Of a DNA stretch of 64,000 bases, positions 1-7,864 are shown piece by piece. The position numbers were made by a program, and so were the translations under genes. Source of the DNA: an uncultured Lachnospiraceae bacterium. GTDB taxonomy: Bacteria; Bacillota; Clostridia; Lachnospirales; Lachnospiraceae. The notes under the pieces are model-generated. The model did not search any database, was not told where the DNA came from, and was given only the letters and a program-made list of their open reading frames with translations. The DNA lies in the NCBI GenBank assembly GCA_934364805.1, contig CAKRMH010000007.1, positions 1 through 64,000 on the forward strand. Reading direction: 5' to 3'. Position 1 is the first letter of the stretch; every line of letters starts with the position of its first letter.

Positions 1-32
1 AAAGGGGCTGTGAAAAAAGAATAGTCCCGAAA

Positions 33-75
33 AAAGAAAGACCAAGAGTTTATAATGAACTCAAGGTCTTTCTTT
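33..75 (+). other. Hairpin upstream of the transposase start
   Basis: An 11-bp perfect stem (33-43 with 65-75) continues inward, after a 2-base mismatch, with a further 5 pairs (46-50 with 58-62). It lies just inside the left end of the IS and just before the transposase start. In IS elements such hairpins commonly block translation or transcription arriving from outside; that role is inferred here. Confidence 0.6.
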
Positions 76-94
76 CTGTTATAATTAACTTGCA

Positions 95-1669
95 ATGAAA
101 ATTAATAACATAATCTATTCTAACCCAAAACAGGCAGTTTTGCCAATGCTAATTCAAGATTATCTGGACATCTGTGATCCAGTGCTGACATTTGACAGAT
201 TTATGGGAGAAATCGAACTGGAGAAATATCTGAAAAATATTCCTCAACATGATACAGGAAGACTCAGATATGACCCGGTCAGCATGCTGAAAACAGTTTT
301 GTTCGGATTTATGGAGAATGGCTATATATCATTGCGTGAGCTGGAGGATCAGTGTAAAGTCAATCTCCGCTTTATGTATCTTATGGATCATCAAACACCT
401 TCTTATCGTACCTTCGGTTATTTCATTAATGAGGTACTTGCTGATTCCATTGAAGAAATATTTCAAGACATAAATAAAAAAATCTTCGAGACAGAACATG
501 TGGATCTCCAACACCTATATATCGATGGCTCCAAGTTTGAAGCAAATGCGAATAAATATTCGTGGGTATGGAAAAAATCAACAGAAAAATCCAGATACCG
601 TCTCTTTGATAAGATTACTGCACTCTTTGAAGAAATCAATGAGGAACTATCATATACCGGTATAAAGTTTTGTATCAATAGTGAGTATGCCCCAGAGTAT
701 TTGAAAAAAGCCTCAGAACAGTATGCGCAAGCCTGGCAGATTGATGAAACGATGTTTGTTCATGGCAGGGGACATCGCAAAACTACGCAGCAGCGCCATT
801 ATGAGAAACTTAGGGAGTATACTGCTAAGTTGGAAGAATACGTGGAAAAAATCAGGATCTGTGGAGAAGAACGCAACAGTTACTCAAAAACAGATCATTC
901 AGCCACTTTTATGCGAATCAAGACCGACTACATGGGAAATGACCAGCTGCTTCCAGCTTACAATATACAGGTCGGTGTTGCAGATGAATACATTGCTGTT
1001 GTTGATGTAAATCAGTACCGTTCCGATATGGACTGTTTTATTCCACTAATGAACAAGTTTCAGAATATATATGGTTTCTATCCAAAGTATCCAGTCGCAG
1101 ATGCCGGATATGGTTCTTACAACAATTACATTTTCTGTGAGCAGCATGGAATGGAAAAATATATGAAATTTCCCATGTTTAAAAAAGAAACTACAGATAA
1201 GAACTATCATAAAGATCCCTTCCGTGCAGTAAATTTTCCAATCGATAAAGATGGAATCATGCACTGCCCAAACGGGAAAAAATTTTATTTTCAGTATCGT
1301 AAAAATGTAAAAGGGAACAAGTATGGACGTCAAGAAGAAGTATATCAGTGTGAAGACTGCTCTGGCTGTCCATACGCAGAACGATGTAAAAAAACAGATA
1401 AAAACCGTACCGTTCGGATCAACCACGAACTTACAGCGATGCATCAGGAAGTGATTAAAAATCTTGAAAGTATCCAGGGAGCACTTCTGAGGATGAACAG
1501 ATCCATTCAGGCAGAGGGCACATTTGGTATCATAAAAAACGACCGTTGGTATAAAAGAATTGTCCGAAGAGGTATAAAATCTGTATTGCTTGAAGTATTT
1601 CTTGTTTCTATTGGACACAATCTTTATAAATATCACAACAAACAGAAAAAGGTTGCAACTGCTGCATAG
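95..1669 (+). CDS. IS1182-family transposase
   Basis: A DDE transposase of 524 residues, the usual size for the IS1182 family. The N-terminal third resembles the DUF772 domain. The catalytic DDE residues are recognisable in IDGSKFEAN (first D), VADAGYGS (second D) and QAEGTFGIIKNDRW (E). A cysteine cluster, CEDCSGCPYAERC, precedes the last motif, as is typical of this group. The frame is open throughout, so the enzyme may be active. No strong ribosome binding site precedes the ATG, which is common in transposases. A long minus-strand reading frame across 1046-1636 is an antisense shadow. Confidence 0.93.
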   Translation: MKINNIIYSNPKQAVLPMLIQDYLDICDPVLTFDRFMGEIELEKYLKNIPQHDTGRLRYDPVSMLKTVLFGFMENGYISLRELEDQCKVNLRFMYLMDHQTPSYRTFGYFINEVLADSIEEIFQDINKKIFETEHVDLQHLYIDGSKFEANANKYSWVWKKSTEKSRYRLFDKITALFEEINEELSYTGIKFCINSEYAPEYLKKASEQYAQAWQIDETMFVHGRGHRKTTQQRHYEKLREYTAKLEEYVEKIRICGEERNSYSKTDHSATFMRIKTDYMGNDQLLPAYNIQVGVADEYIAVVDVNQYRSDMDCFIPLMNKFQNIYGFYPKYPVADAGYGSYNNYIFCEQHGMEKYMKFPMFKKETTDKNYHKDPFRAVNFPIDKDGIMHCPNGKKFYFQYRKNVKGNKYGRQEEVYQCEDCSGCPYAERCKKTDKNRTVRINHELTAMHQEVIKNLESIQGALLRMNRSIQAEGTFGIIKNDRWYKRIVRRGIKSVLLEVFLVSIGHNLYKYHNKQKKVATAA

Positions 1670-1749
1670 GATTCCTTAATATCATTCTTATGGGCTAAGG
1701 GGCATTATACACTTTTTTATGAAATATAACTACTGTTGTATCTATAAAC

Positions 1750-1792
1750 AAAAGGACGTATGAAAAAACTTTCGTTTTTTCACACGCCCTTT
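1750..1792. terminator. Terminator-like hairpin at the right end of the IS
   Basis: The arms 1750-1767 and 1775-1792 pair over about 18 bp with two mismatches around a short loop. The right arm includes the right terminal inverted repeat. The stem carries runs of A and T, so it could terminate transcription in either direction. The stretch 1670-1996 otherwise holds no gene; its right part carries the tetR control region. Confidence 0.55.
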
Positions 1793-1917
1793 CTTATATT
1801 TCTTGATTTTTACATCTTAGCTATTAGGAGATAGATACAATATTGTGTTTTCCAATGATATTAATATCTAGAAATGGTTACAGGAATTAATAAGGATGAA
1901 ATTCGATGTTGGGCAGA

Positions 1918-1970
1918 TTGACAAAACTAACGGAATTAGTTATCATGAAATAAATACTAATTCTGTTAGT
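1918..1970 (+). promoter_or_regulatory. Promoter of the TetR gene with two TetR-type operators
   Basis: TTGACA (1918-1923) and TATCAT (1941-1946) are separated by exactly 17 bases. The spacer is filled by the palindrome ACTAACGGAATTAGT (1926-1940). A second copy, ACTAATTCTGTTAGT (1956-1970), lies just downstream of the expected start of transcription. Both follow ACTAA-N5-TTAGT and their centres are 30 bp apart. A ribosome binding site AGGGGA (1982-1987) precedes the ATG at 1997. The layout strongly suggests autorepression by the adjacent TetR protein; that step is inference. Confidence 0.75.
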
Positions 1971-1996
1971 TTTTAATATATAGGGGACAGAAATAA

Positions 1997-2563
1997 ATGC
2001 CAAGAATAGGACTTTCAAGGGAAAAAGTAATTGAGCAGGCAGCAACACTTGCAAATGAAAAAGGATTAGAGTATGTGACAATCACCACACTGGCTGATTA
2101 TTTAGGAATTAAAAAGCCTTCTTTGTATAATCATATAAAAAGTCAGGAAGATATTTACCATGGAATTATGATATATGGCTGGCAAAACGGGGCAGAGAAG
2201 ATAGCCGAGAATATTGTTGAAGAGGATGCCCATGAGGCATTACGAAAATATGCGTATGCATTTTATCAATATGCAATGGATAATCCGGGGATTTTTGAGG
2301 CAATGCTCTGGTACAACAAATATAAAAGTGAGGAATTAATCAAAGCGACAGAAAAAATATACATTTTTTTCTTTGCACAGACGGATAAATTACATATAGA
2401 CAGGGAAGTCGCAAATCATTTACTTCGAACGTATCGTGCATTTCTGGAAGGTTTTTTGCTTCTTGTGATACATGATTCGTTTGGAAATCCAATATCGATA
2501 GAGGAAAGTTTTGCATTATCTCTTGACGTATTGATTAGTGGAATGAAGCAGTATGAATCATAG
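1997..2563 (+). CDS. TetR/AcrR family transcriptional regulator
   Basis: A dimeric one-component repressor of 188 residues. Residues 1-50 form the TetR N-terminal DNA-binding domain, with the recognition helix in the region KKPSLYNHIKSQEDI. The remainder is an all-helical ligand-binding domain resembling the TetR_C_33 (WHG) type. The ligand cannot be predicted. Two palindromes in its own promoter (1926-1940 and 1956-1970) are the likely operators. The two acetyltransferase genes downstream are on the same strand with short gaps and may be in the same transcript. Confidence 0.92.
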   Translation: MPRIGLSREKVIEQAATLANEKGLEYVTITTLADYLGIKKPSLYNHIKSQEDIYHGIMIYGWQNGAEKIAENIVEEDAHEALRKYAYAFYQYAMDNPGIFEAMLWYNKYKSEELIKATEKIYIFFFAQTDKLHIDREVANHLLRTYRAFLEGFLLLVIHDSFGNPISIEESFALSLDVLISGMKQYES

Positions 2564-2627
2564 AATAGTGAGGGAAAAATGAAATCACAAAAGAATATGC
2601 GATTTCGAGGGAAGAATGGAGTGCTTT

Positions 2628-3374
2628 ATGGAATATATCAGAGTAACAAGTGAAAATATAGACAAAGAACACATATGTTGTGCAATTTCAAATGACAAGG
2701 ATATTCAGGTGATATCCAAAAAGGCATGGTTACGAGAGCGATTTGAGGACGGTCTTGTTTTTTTGAAAAGCACAGAACGGGGAAAGTGCTTTATTGAGTA
2801 TATACCTGCTGAAAATGCGTGGAATCCAATTCGCGCAGATAGTTATATGTATATTGACTGTTTGTGGGTATCCGGCTCTTTCAAAGGACATGGCTATGGA
2901 GCAGATCTGCTGAATGCCTGCATAGAAGACAGCAGGGGCAAAGGTAAAAATGGATTATGCATTTTATCGTCCAAAAAGAAAAAGCCTTTTTTGGCAGATC
3001 CTAAATTCCTGCAGTATAAAGGATTCAAGGTTTGTGATGAAGCGGACAATGGGATTCAGTTATGGTATCTGCCATTTGCTACAGATGTTTTTTTGCCCAA
3101 ATTCAAGGAATGTGCCAAACATCCCCACATCGAAGAGAACGGATATGTTTTGTATTATACCAGCCAATGTCCATTTAATGCGAAATATGTTCCGGTTGTA
3201 GAAGAAGCAGCAAGGCAAAATGGTGTGCCATTTCAAGCAATTCATTTACAGAGTAAAGAAGAAGCGCAAAATGCACCTACACCGGTTACGACGTATGCGT
3301 TGTTTTATGATGGAGCGTATCTGACAAACGAGCAGATGAATGACAAGAAGTTTTTAAAACTATTAAAAGGATAG
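2628..3374 (+). CDS. GNAT N-acetyltransferase with C-terminal YoaP-like domain
   Basis: An N-terminal GNAT fold (about residues 1-150) is indicated by the acetyl-CoA motif SFKGHGYGADLLNACI. It is followed by a C-terminal region (about 160-245) resembling the YoaP domain, with YTSQCPFNAKYVP reminiscent of a thioredoxin-like segment. The substrate is unknown. I chose ATG 2628 because TGGAGTG lies 6 bases upstream. The in-frame ATG at 2616 would add four residues but has poor spacing from AGGGA. It follows tetR by 64 bases and precedes a second GNAT gene. Confidence 0.82.
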   Translation: MEYIRVTSENIDKEHICCAISNDKDIQVISKKAWLRERFEDGLVFLKSTERGKCFIEYIPAENAWNPIRADSYMYIDCLWVSGSFKGHGYGADLLNACIEDSRGKGKNGLCILSSKKKKPFLADPKFLQYKGFKVCDEADNGIQLWYLPFATDVFLPKFKECAKHPHIEENGYVLYYTSQCPFNAKYVPVVEEAARQNGVPFQAIHLQSKEEAQNAPTPVTTYALFYDGAYLTNEQMNDKKFLKLLKG

Positions 3375-3420
3375 ATGATCTGATTGTATAAAATGCATTT
3401 TTATAGAGGAGACTTAAAAC

Positions 3421-4299
3421 ATGGAATTAGTAAGCAATTACATGCGTGACGATACACTGCGCCACGCTTTAAACGATTTAACAAAGAAAACATTTGGATT
3501 TGATTTTGAAAGCTGGGGGACAGGGGGATATTTTGAGGGAGACTATATTCCATATTCATTTATTGAGGATGGAACAATAATTTCAAATGTCTCCGCAAAT
3601 AGGATGACTTTTCTGCAGAATGGTGTAGAGAAAAATTACATACAGATCGGAACAGTAATGACCGATAAGGCCTATCGCAGACAGGGATTGGCAAAAAAGC
3701 TGATGGATCATGTGGTAAAACAGTACAAGGATAGCTGTGATGGATTTTATCTGTTTGCAAATCTGGATGCTGTAGATTTTTATGATAAGTGTGGATTTTC
3801 CAAAGAAACAGAGTATCGCTATTCGATAAAAAATGAGTTTTGCATGAAAAAATCAGCAGGAGAAATTTTTATGCCGGTAAATACAGGGGATAAACAAATG
3901 AAACAGAAATATATGGATATGGTTCGTCGCAGTGCAGTTAATTCCTCTTTGGAGCAACTGAACAAATTTGGTTTACAGATGTTCTATACAGCGGATATGG
4001 AGAATATATATTATGCAAAGGATATGGACTGTTTCATTGTTGCAGATATGGAAGAAAACACCTTGCTTTTACAGAGCATCATATGCGAAAATTATGTGAC
4101 ACTGTTGGACGTTCTGCAAAGAGTGAGAGGGGAATATCATAAATGTCAGCTTGGTTTCACACCAGCTTTGAAAGATATGGATATATGTGTGGCAGAGCAA
4201 TACGATGGTGCCGATGATTACAGGCTGTTTTATTTAGGTGAACAGCTTAAAAGTATTGAGAATGAAAAACTTTATTTTCCAGAGCTTTCACATGCGTAA
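3421..4299 (+). CDS. GNAT family N-acetyltransferase
   Basis: A protein of 292 residues with a single recognisable GNAT domain in its first half. The acetyl-CoA pyrophosphate loop is YRRQGLAKKLMDH (about residues 83-95), and the motif B region contains VDFYDKCGF. The C-terminal half (about 145-292) has no motif I recognise and may be a degenerate second acetyltransferase-like domain. AGGAG precedes the ATG with good spacing. It lies 46 bases after the YoaP-type gene and ends just before a strong terminator, so it probably closes the TetR-headed transcript. Substrate unknown. Confidence 0.85.
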   Translation: MELVSNYMRDDTLRHALNDLTKKTFGFDFESWGTGGYFEGDYIPYSFIEDGTIISNVSANRMTFLQNGVEKNYIQIGTVMTDKAYRRQGLAKKLMDHVVKQYKDSCDGFYLFANLDAVDFYDKCGFSKETEYRYSIKNEFCMKKSAGEIFMPVNTGDKQMKQKYMDMVRRSAVNSSLEQLNKFGLQMFYTADMENIYYAKDMDCFIVADMEENTLLLQSIICENYVTLLDVLQRVRGEYHKCQLGFTPALKDMDICVAEQYDGADDYRLFYLGEQLKSIENEKLYFPELSHA

Positions 4300-4328
4300 A
4301 GACTGGAAATAAAAACAGGTCAGACGCT

Positions 4329-4374
4329 AAAGACGCAGAGCTGTTTCTTTTTGGAAGCAGTTCTGCGTCTTTTT
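4329..4374 (+). terminator. Rho-independent terminator after the acetyltransferase genes
   Basis: The arms 4329-4343 (AAAGACGCAGAGCTG) and 4358-4372 pair at 14 of 15 positions with one wobble, followed by a T run. It ends the presumed tetR-acetyltransferase transcript. Confidence 0.85.
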
Positions 4375-4407
4375 AACCTACAAATCCCAAAATCGGTCTG
4401 ATTGTAA

Positions 4408-4512
4408 CAATGGGACCGGCCATTGCTTGCATATGCGAAAGAGGAGTCAGAAGAGGAATTAGAAAATTTGATAGAAATAGGCTTTTGGGACAGCTTTACA
4501 GGAATACCATGA
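4408..4512 (+). other. Short reading frame between operons, possibly the tail of a lost gene
   Basis: A stretch of about 34 open codons ends at a TGA at 4510-4512. Its last part reads AKEESEEELENLIEIGFW followed by DSFTGIP, an acidic amphipathic sequence that looks more like protein than random translation. There is no start codon with a ribosome binding site and no family match I can name. It could be a gene remnant or chance. Low confidence. Confidence 0.2.
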
Positions 4513-4558
4513 AATGATATGGTTATTATGTAAAAAATTTAAGGGAGATAGTTTGAAA

Positions 4559-5503
4559 ATGGAACAATTTAAAAAAGATCTGCTCAAAATGAGCGGCGGA
4601 AGCATTGTTGCTCCGATAATCCTTGGGATTATTGCAGCAATTTTTGTTGTCCTGGGACTGATGCAAAGCAACACGGATTACGTGCAGTTTGATCCGTTTG
4701 ATAAAGGATATGCATCACTTGATGTTGTGTATGTCATGGGACCGTTTGCAGAGAAAACAGAGGACAGCAAAACAATCGAATTCTATATTGCGGAAGCAAA
4801 AGATGAAGGCTGGTACATTATTGGAACAGATACCAAAAGCACTCTTCCGGTTTATGGAAGTGATGTAATGGACGATGATATAGCAAATCTTGCACCGACG
4901 ACGGTAAAGGGAAAAAGTAAAGAAATTCCATCAGAACTTGCATCGTATCTGATTGATTATTTTAGTGGCACAGGAGCAGATTTAAGCATGCTCAATTACA
5001 GCCAGTATTTTGGAGACCATTATCTGGATACTACAGAAAGTGCATGGGAAGAAAGCGCTGTATTTTATATCATTGCAGTAATCTGTGCTGTAATACTCAT
5101 TATTCTGGTAGCTGTTAATGCAAAAAAGAAAAAGGATATCAAAAAACAGCTGCGTACATTGGAAGAAAATGGACAGCTGGGAGCAATTTTTCAGGATTTT
5201 TCTTCTAATCAGAGAATCTTTGCAAAGAAGCTGAAGCTTGCAACAGCCGGACGATATGTACTGGATTTTAATACTCCGAAGAATGGTTTTGAGGTAATTC
5301 CTCTGACCAATGTAAACAATGTATTTAAATGTAACATGATACAGGAACAGCCGACTACTACGAATTATATTGCGCTTGAGACGACAGAAGGAGCGCGTTA
5401 TCTGATCGCTCCGAGTGCGAAGGTAAACAGTGAATTTGAAACAGTGATTGCGCAGTTGAAAGCAGTGGCAGCAGCGAATGTAAATGGAGGTGCACAATGG
5501 TAG
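4559..5503 (+). CDS. Membrane protein of unknown function, two transmembrane segments
   Basis: A protein of 314 residues. A hydrophobic segment at about residues 14-34 is followed by an extracytoplasmic domain of about 130 residues. A second membrane helix (YIIAVICAVILIILVAV) ends in the positive stop AKKKKDIKK, and a cytoplasmic C-terminal domain of about 130 residues follows. Possibly the DUF6709 family, which I recall only loosely. ATG 4559 was chosen for the AGGGAG upstream; a longer frame from 4514 has no ribosome binding site. The stop overlaps the next gene by 7 bases, so the two are probably co-translated. Confidence 0.7.
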   Translation: MEQFKKDLLKMSGGSIVAPIILGIIAAIFVVLGLMQSNTDYVQFDPFDKGYASLDVVYVMGPFAEKTEDSKTIEFYIAEAKDEGWYIIGTDTKSTLPVYGSDVMDDDIANLAPTTVKGKSKEIPSELASYLIDYFSGTGADLSMLNYSQYFGDHYLDTTESAWEESAVFYIIAVICAVILIILVAVNAKKKKDIKKQLRTLEENGQLGAIFQDFSSNQRIFAKKLKLATAGRYVLDFNTPKNGFEVIPLTNVNNVFKCNMIQEQPTTTNYIALETTEGARYLIAPSAKVNSEFETVIAQLKAVAAANVNGGAQW

Positions 5504-5763
5504 TTGTATATGGACAGAGAACGGTATTTAAAAGAGAGGGCATAGTAGGAACTGCTGTATGCAATAACTGTGGACATAATGTTTTGCATACACTATGCCG
5601 TCAGGTAAATCAGACAACACTTTTCTGGATTCCAATTGTCAGCATTGAAAGACAGCGTGGTATTATGTGCGAAAGCTGTGGAAATATTATGCCGATCAGC
5701 AAACAGGAATATAAAGACCGTAGAAATGCGGCAAAAGAGAACGCCAAAGCATTGTCAAAATAA
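5497..5763 (+). CDS. Small zinc-ribbon protein
   Basis: A protein of 88 residues with two CxxC knuckles, CNNCGH (about residues 22-27) and CESCG (about 54-58), separated by about 27 residues containing the hydrophobic stretch TTLFWIPIVSIE. This spacing is that of a zinc-ribbon fold. It overlaps the preceding membrane protein gene and presumably works with it. Its function is unknown. No catalytic residues or further domains are visible. Confidence 0.7.
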   Translation: MVVVYGQRTVFKREGIVGTAVCNNCGHNVLHTLCRQVNQTTLFWIPIVSIERQRGIMCESCGNIMPISKQEYKDRRNAAKENAKALSK

Positions 5764-5978
5764 AACACAGCTTATCGCACTCACCAGAGCGTATCTTACA
5801 GATGTTTTAGCTTACAGAATAGTCAAAACTCTCTATCTTAAAATGGTACTATTTATGCATAGTATAGCGCATTTATAAAATTCTGCAACTGGGAAAATGA
5901 GACGAATTAAGAAAATAAGGGAAAAATGTCGATAAATTTTATTTTATTATAGAAATATCATAATTTTCTTAAATAACT

Positions 5979-6062
5979 ATTGCATGAACAATTGAAATCT
6001 GCTAATATCAGATTCGACAAAGGTGTCAAAAGAATTGAAATATTCTTTTGGCGCCTTTTTTG
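5979..6062 (+). promoter_or_regulatory. Structured leader or operator region upstream of amtB
   Basis: Three consecutive stem-loops lie in the 329-base gap 5764-6092. They are ATTG/CAAT around a six-base loop (5979-5992), AATCTG/CAGATT around a seven-base loop (5996-6014), and a strong terminator-like hairpin (6019-6035 with 6042-6058, followed by T residues). The last ends only about 20 bases before the amtB ribosome binding site. Terminator control of amtB-glnK by an antiterminator is plausible. Alternatively TTGCAT (5980-5985) and TAATAT (6003-6008), 17 bases apart, may be the promoter, making the first two repeats DNA operators. The rest of the gap, 5764-5978, shows nothing I can name. 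Confidence 0.5.
6019..6062 (+). terminator. Terminator-like hairpin before amtB
   Basis: AAAGGTGTCAAAAGAAT (6019-6035) pairs over 17 positions, two of them wobbles, with 6042-6058, and a T run follows. It either ends upstream transcription or attenuates amtB expression. Confidence 0.7.
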
Positions 6063-6092
6063 TTTATGCAGATTATTTAGGAGGAAATGAAA

Positions 6093-7337
6093 ATGAACAC
6101 AGGCGATACAGGTTTTATGCTGATTTGTACAGCATTTGTTTTTTTTATGACGCCGGGATTAGCCTTTTTTTATGGCGGACTGGTAAGAAGAAAGAATGTC
6201 GTGAATACGATGATGTCATGTACTGCGATTATGGGACTGTCTGTAGTGATGTGGATTTTGTTTGGATATTCCCTGTCCTTTGGAGGAAATCATGGTGGAA
6301 TCATCGGAGATTTTCGATGGATTGGTTTGAATGGAATTGATATGAATGAAGCTGGACCATATGCACAAACGATTCCGCATCTTGTATTTGTCGCATTTCA
6401 GATGATGTTTGCAATGATTACTCCGGCGCTTATTACCGGTTCACTTGTCGGAAGGGTAAAATTCAAAGCATTATTTCTGTTTGTTTTATTCTGGTCGATC
6501 ATCGTTTATTATCCGATGGCTCACATGGTATGGGGACAGGGCGGTTTCCTTGCAGAAATCGGCTCCGTTGATTTTGCAGGAGGAAATGTGGTACATATCA
6601 GTTCCGGAGTGAGTGCATTGGTATTTTCCATTGTGCTTGGCAGAAGAAGAGGATATGAAAATACTGCATATCGTGTGCACAACATCCCATTTGTTGCACT
6701 TGGAGCATTTATTTTATGGTTCGGCTGGTTTGGATTTAATGCAGGAAGTGCGTTAGGGGCAAATGGACTGGCTGCACATGCATTTTTAACAACAGCATTC
6801 GCAAGTGCCTGCGCAATGCTTTCCTGGATGATTATAGATGTAATAAAGGACGGAAAACCGACATTAGTCGGTGCGTGTACAGGTCTGGTTGTAGGACTTG
6901 TTGCAATTACACCGGGGGCAGGATTTGTTCCAATCTGGTCCGCAATCCTGATCGGTGGACTGGTCAGTCCGATTTGCTGTTTTACGATTTCCTTGCTGAA
7001 AAAGAAATTAATGATCGATGACGCGTTAGATGCATTTGGATGTCATGGAATCGGAGGCGTATGGGGCGGCATTGCAACAGGAATATTTGCAAACAGATCA
7101 ATCAATGATGTCGCAAAATGGAACGGCCTTTTATACGGAGATTATAAGCTGTTTCTTGCACAGATCGCAGGGATTCTGATTACGATTGCAGTTGCAGTAG
7201 GTGGAACATTGATCTGTCTGGGAGTTGTAAGAATCTTTACACCGCTTCGCGTTGAGGAAAAGGAAGAAAAAGTCGGACTGGATGTTTCTGAGCATGGTGA
7301 AAGTGCATATCCAACATTTAACGGACTGGATTCATAA
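6093..7337 (+). CDS. amtB: Ammonium transporter AmtB
   Basis: Conducts ammonium/ammonia into the cell as a trimer in the cytoplasmic membrane. About 11 membrane helices can be traced. Family features include FYGGLVRRKNVVNTMM near the N-terminus, GGNVVHISSGVSALV with the first pore histidine, FGWFGFNAGSAL, and DDALDAFGCHGIGGVWGG with the second conserved histidine. I chose ATG 6093 because AGGAGG (6079-6084) is 8 bases upstream; the ATG at 6087 is too close. It is followed after 21 bases by a PII gene, the usual pairing in which PII blocks the channel when nitrogen is plentiful. Confidence 0.97.
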   Translation: MNTGDTGFMLICTAFVFFMTPGLAFFYGGLVRRKNVVNTMMSCTAIMGLSVVMWILFGYSLSFGGNHGGIIGDFRWIGLNGIDMNEAGPYAQTIPHLVFVAFQMMFAMITPALITGSLVGRVKFKALFLFVLFWSIIVYYPMAHMVWGQGGFLAEIGSVDFAGGNVVHISSGVSALVFSIVLGRRRGYENTAYRVHNIPFVALGAFILWFGWFGFNAGSALGANGLAAHAFLTTAFASACAMLSWMIIDVIKDGKPTLVGACTGLVVGLVAITPGAGFVPIWSAILIGGLVSPICCFTISLLKKKLMIDDALDAFGCHGIGGVWGGIATGIFANRSINDVAKWNGLLYGDYKLFLAQIAGILITIAVAVGGTLICLGVVRIFTPLRVEEKEEKVGLDVSEHGESAYPTFNGLDS

Positions 7338-7358
7338 AGGAAAAGGAGAATTGACCAT

Positions 7359-7706
7359 ATGATGATTAAGGTGGAAGCTATTGTCAGAGAAGAAGTTTTT
7401 GAGGATGTAAAAGAGGCATTGAATGCAATTGATGTGAATGGGATTACAGTTTCTCAGGTTATGGGTTATGCTGCACAGCGAGGCTATAAAAAACTTGTAC
7501 GAGGCACGGAAGTGGATGTTGTGATGCAGCCAAAGATCAAGTTCGAAATTGTTGTTTCTTCAGAAGAATGGGAGAAAAAGACCATTGATGCGATCCAGAA
7601 AGCGGCATTTACCGGTGAAGTTGGAGACGGGAAAATCTTCAGCTATGAGATACGCACTGCACTGAAAATCAGAACGAAAGAAAGCGGATACGACGCATTG
7701 AATTAA
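7359..7706 (+). CDS. glnK: P-II family nitrogen regulatory protein
   Basis: A trimeric signalling protein of 115 residues that binds ATP/ADP and 2-oxoglutarate and, in this gene order, is expected to gate AmtB. The family landmarks QVMGYAAQRGYKKLVRGTEV and FTGEVGDGKIFSYEI (B-loop) are present. At the T-loop position where enterobacterial PII proteins carry the uridylylated Tyr (YRGAEY), this protein reads VRGTEV, so Tyr51-type uridylylation is not expected. Co-transcribed with amtB. AGGAG precedes the ATG; the second ATG codon is also a possible start. Confidence 0.95.
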   Translation: MMIKVEAIVREEVFEDVKEALNAIDVNGITVSQVMGYAAQRGYKKLVRGTEVDVVMQPKIKFEIVVSSEEWEKKTIDAIQKAAFTGEVGDGKIFSYEIRTALKIRTKESGYDALN

Positions 7707-7734
7707 GATGTCATTGCATATATGAAAAAAAAAA

Positions 7735-7800
7735 GAAACGGTGGATTTATGGAAAAAAACAGACATATCGTCGTAAAGACGGTGTGATTTGTTATGATTT
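7735..7800 (+). pseudogene. Remnant of a second diguanylate cyclase gene (5' end only)
   Basis: By hand alignment, 7735-7795 matches 11220-11280, the start region of the GGDEF gene downstream, at about 50 of 61 bases. The match covers the GGTGGATTT stretch before the ATG (7749) and about 16 codons. The remnant translates as MEKNRHIVVKTV followed by stop codons, against MEKNGHIVIRMA in the intact gene. Nothing of the rest of the gene follows. A 13-base element, AGACGGTGTGATT and a near copy of it, occurs twice across 7777-7830. Confidence 0.65.
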
Positions 7801-7864
7801 AGAGCAATATAGAAGACGGTGTGAATTTTTTTCTGAAATAGATAGATTTTATTAGTTCAGAATA

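Larger units (their letters stand above)
1..1792 (+). mobile_element. IS1182-family insertion sequence, apparently complete
   Basis: A single-ORF insertion sequence. The first 20 bases, AAAGGGGCTGTGAAAAAAGA, are matched in inverted orientation at 1772-1792 with a few differences, as expected of imperfect terminal inverted repeats. The transposase fills 95-1669. The left end coincides with the first base of the window, so the left flank and any target-site duplication cannot be seen. The element may also extend a few bases further left. A contig often breaks at such a repeated element. Confidence 0.8.

Noticed and set aside
2579..2653. A 24-codon frame with AGGGA upstream between tetR and the YoaP-type gene
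   Set aside because: Too short, overlaps the better-supported downstream gene, and the peptide has no recognisable feature; could be a leader peptide but nothing else supports it.
5979..6014. ANTAR-type double hairpin ahead of amtB
   Set aside because: The loops do not match the required A1/G4 six-base pattern, so I report only generic stem-loops.
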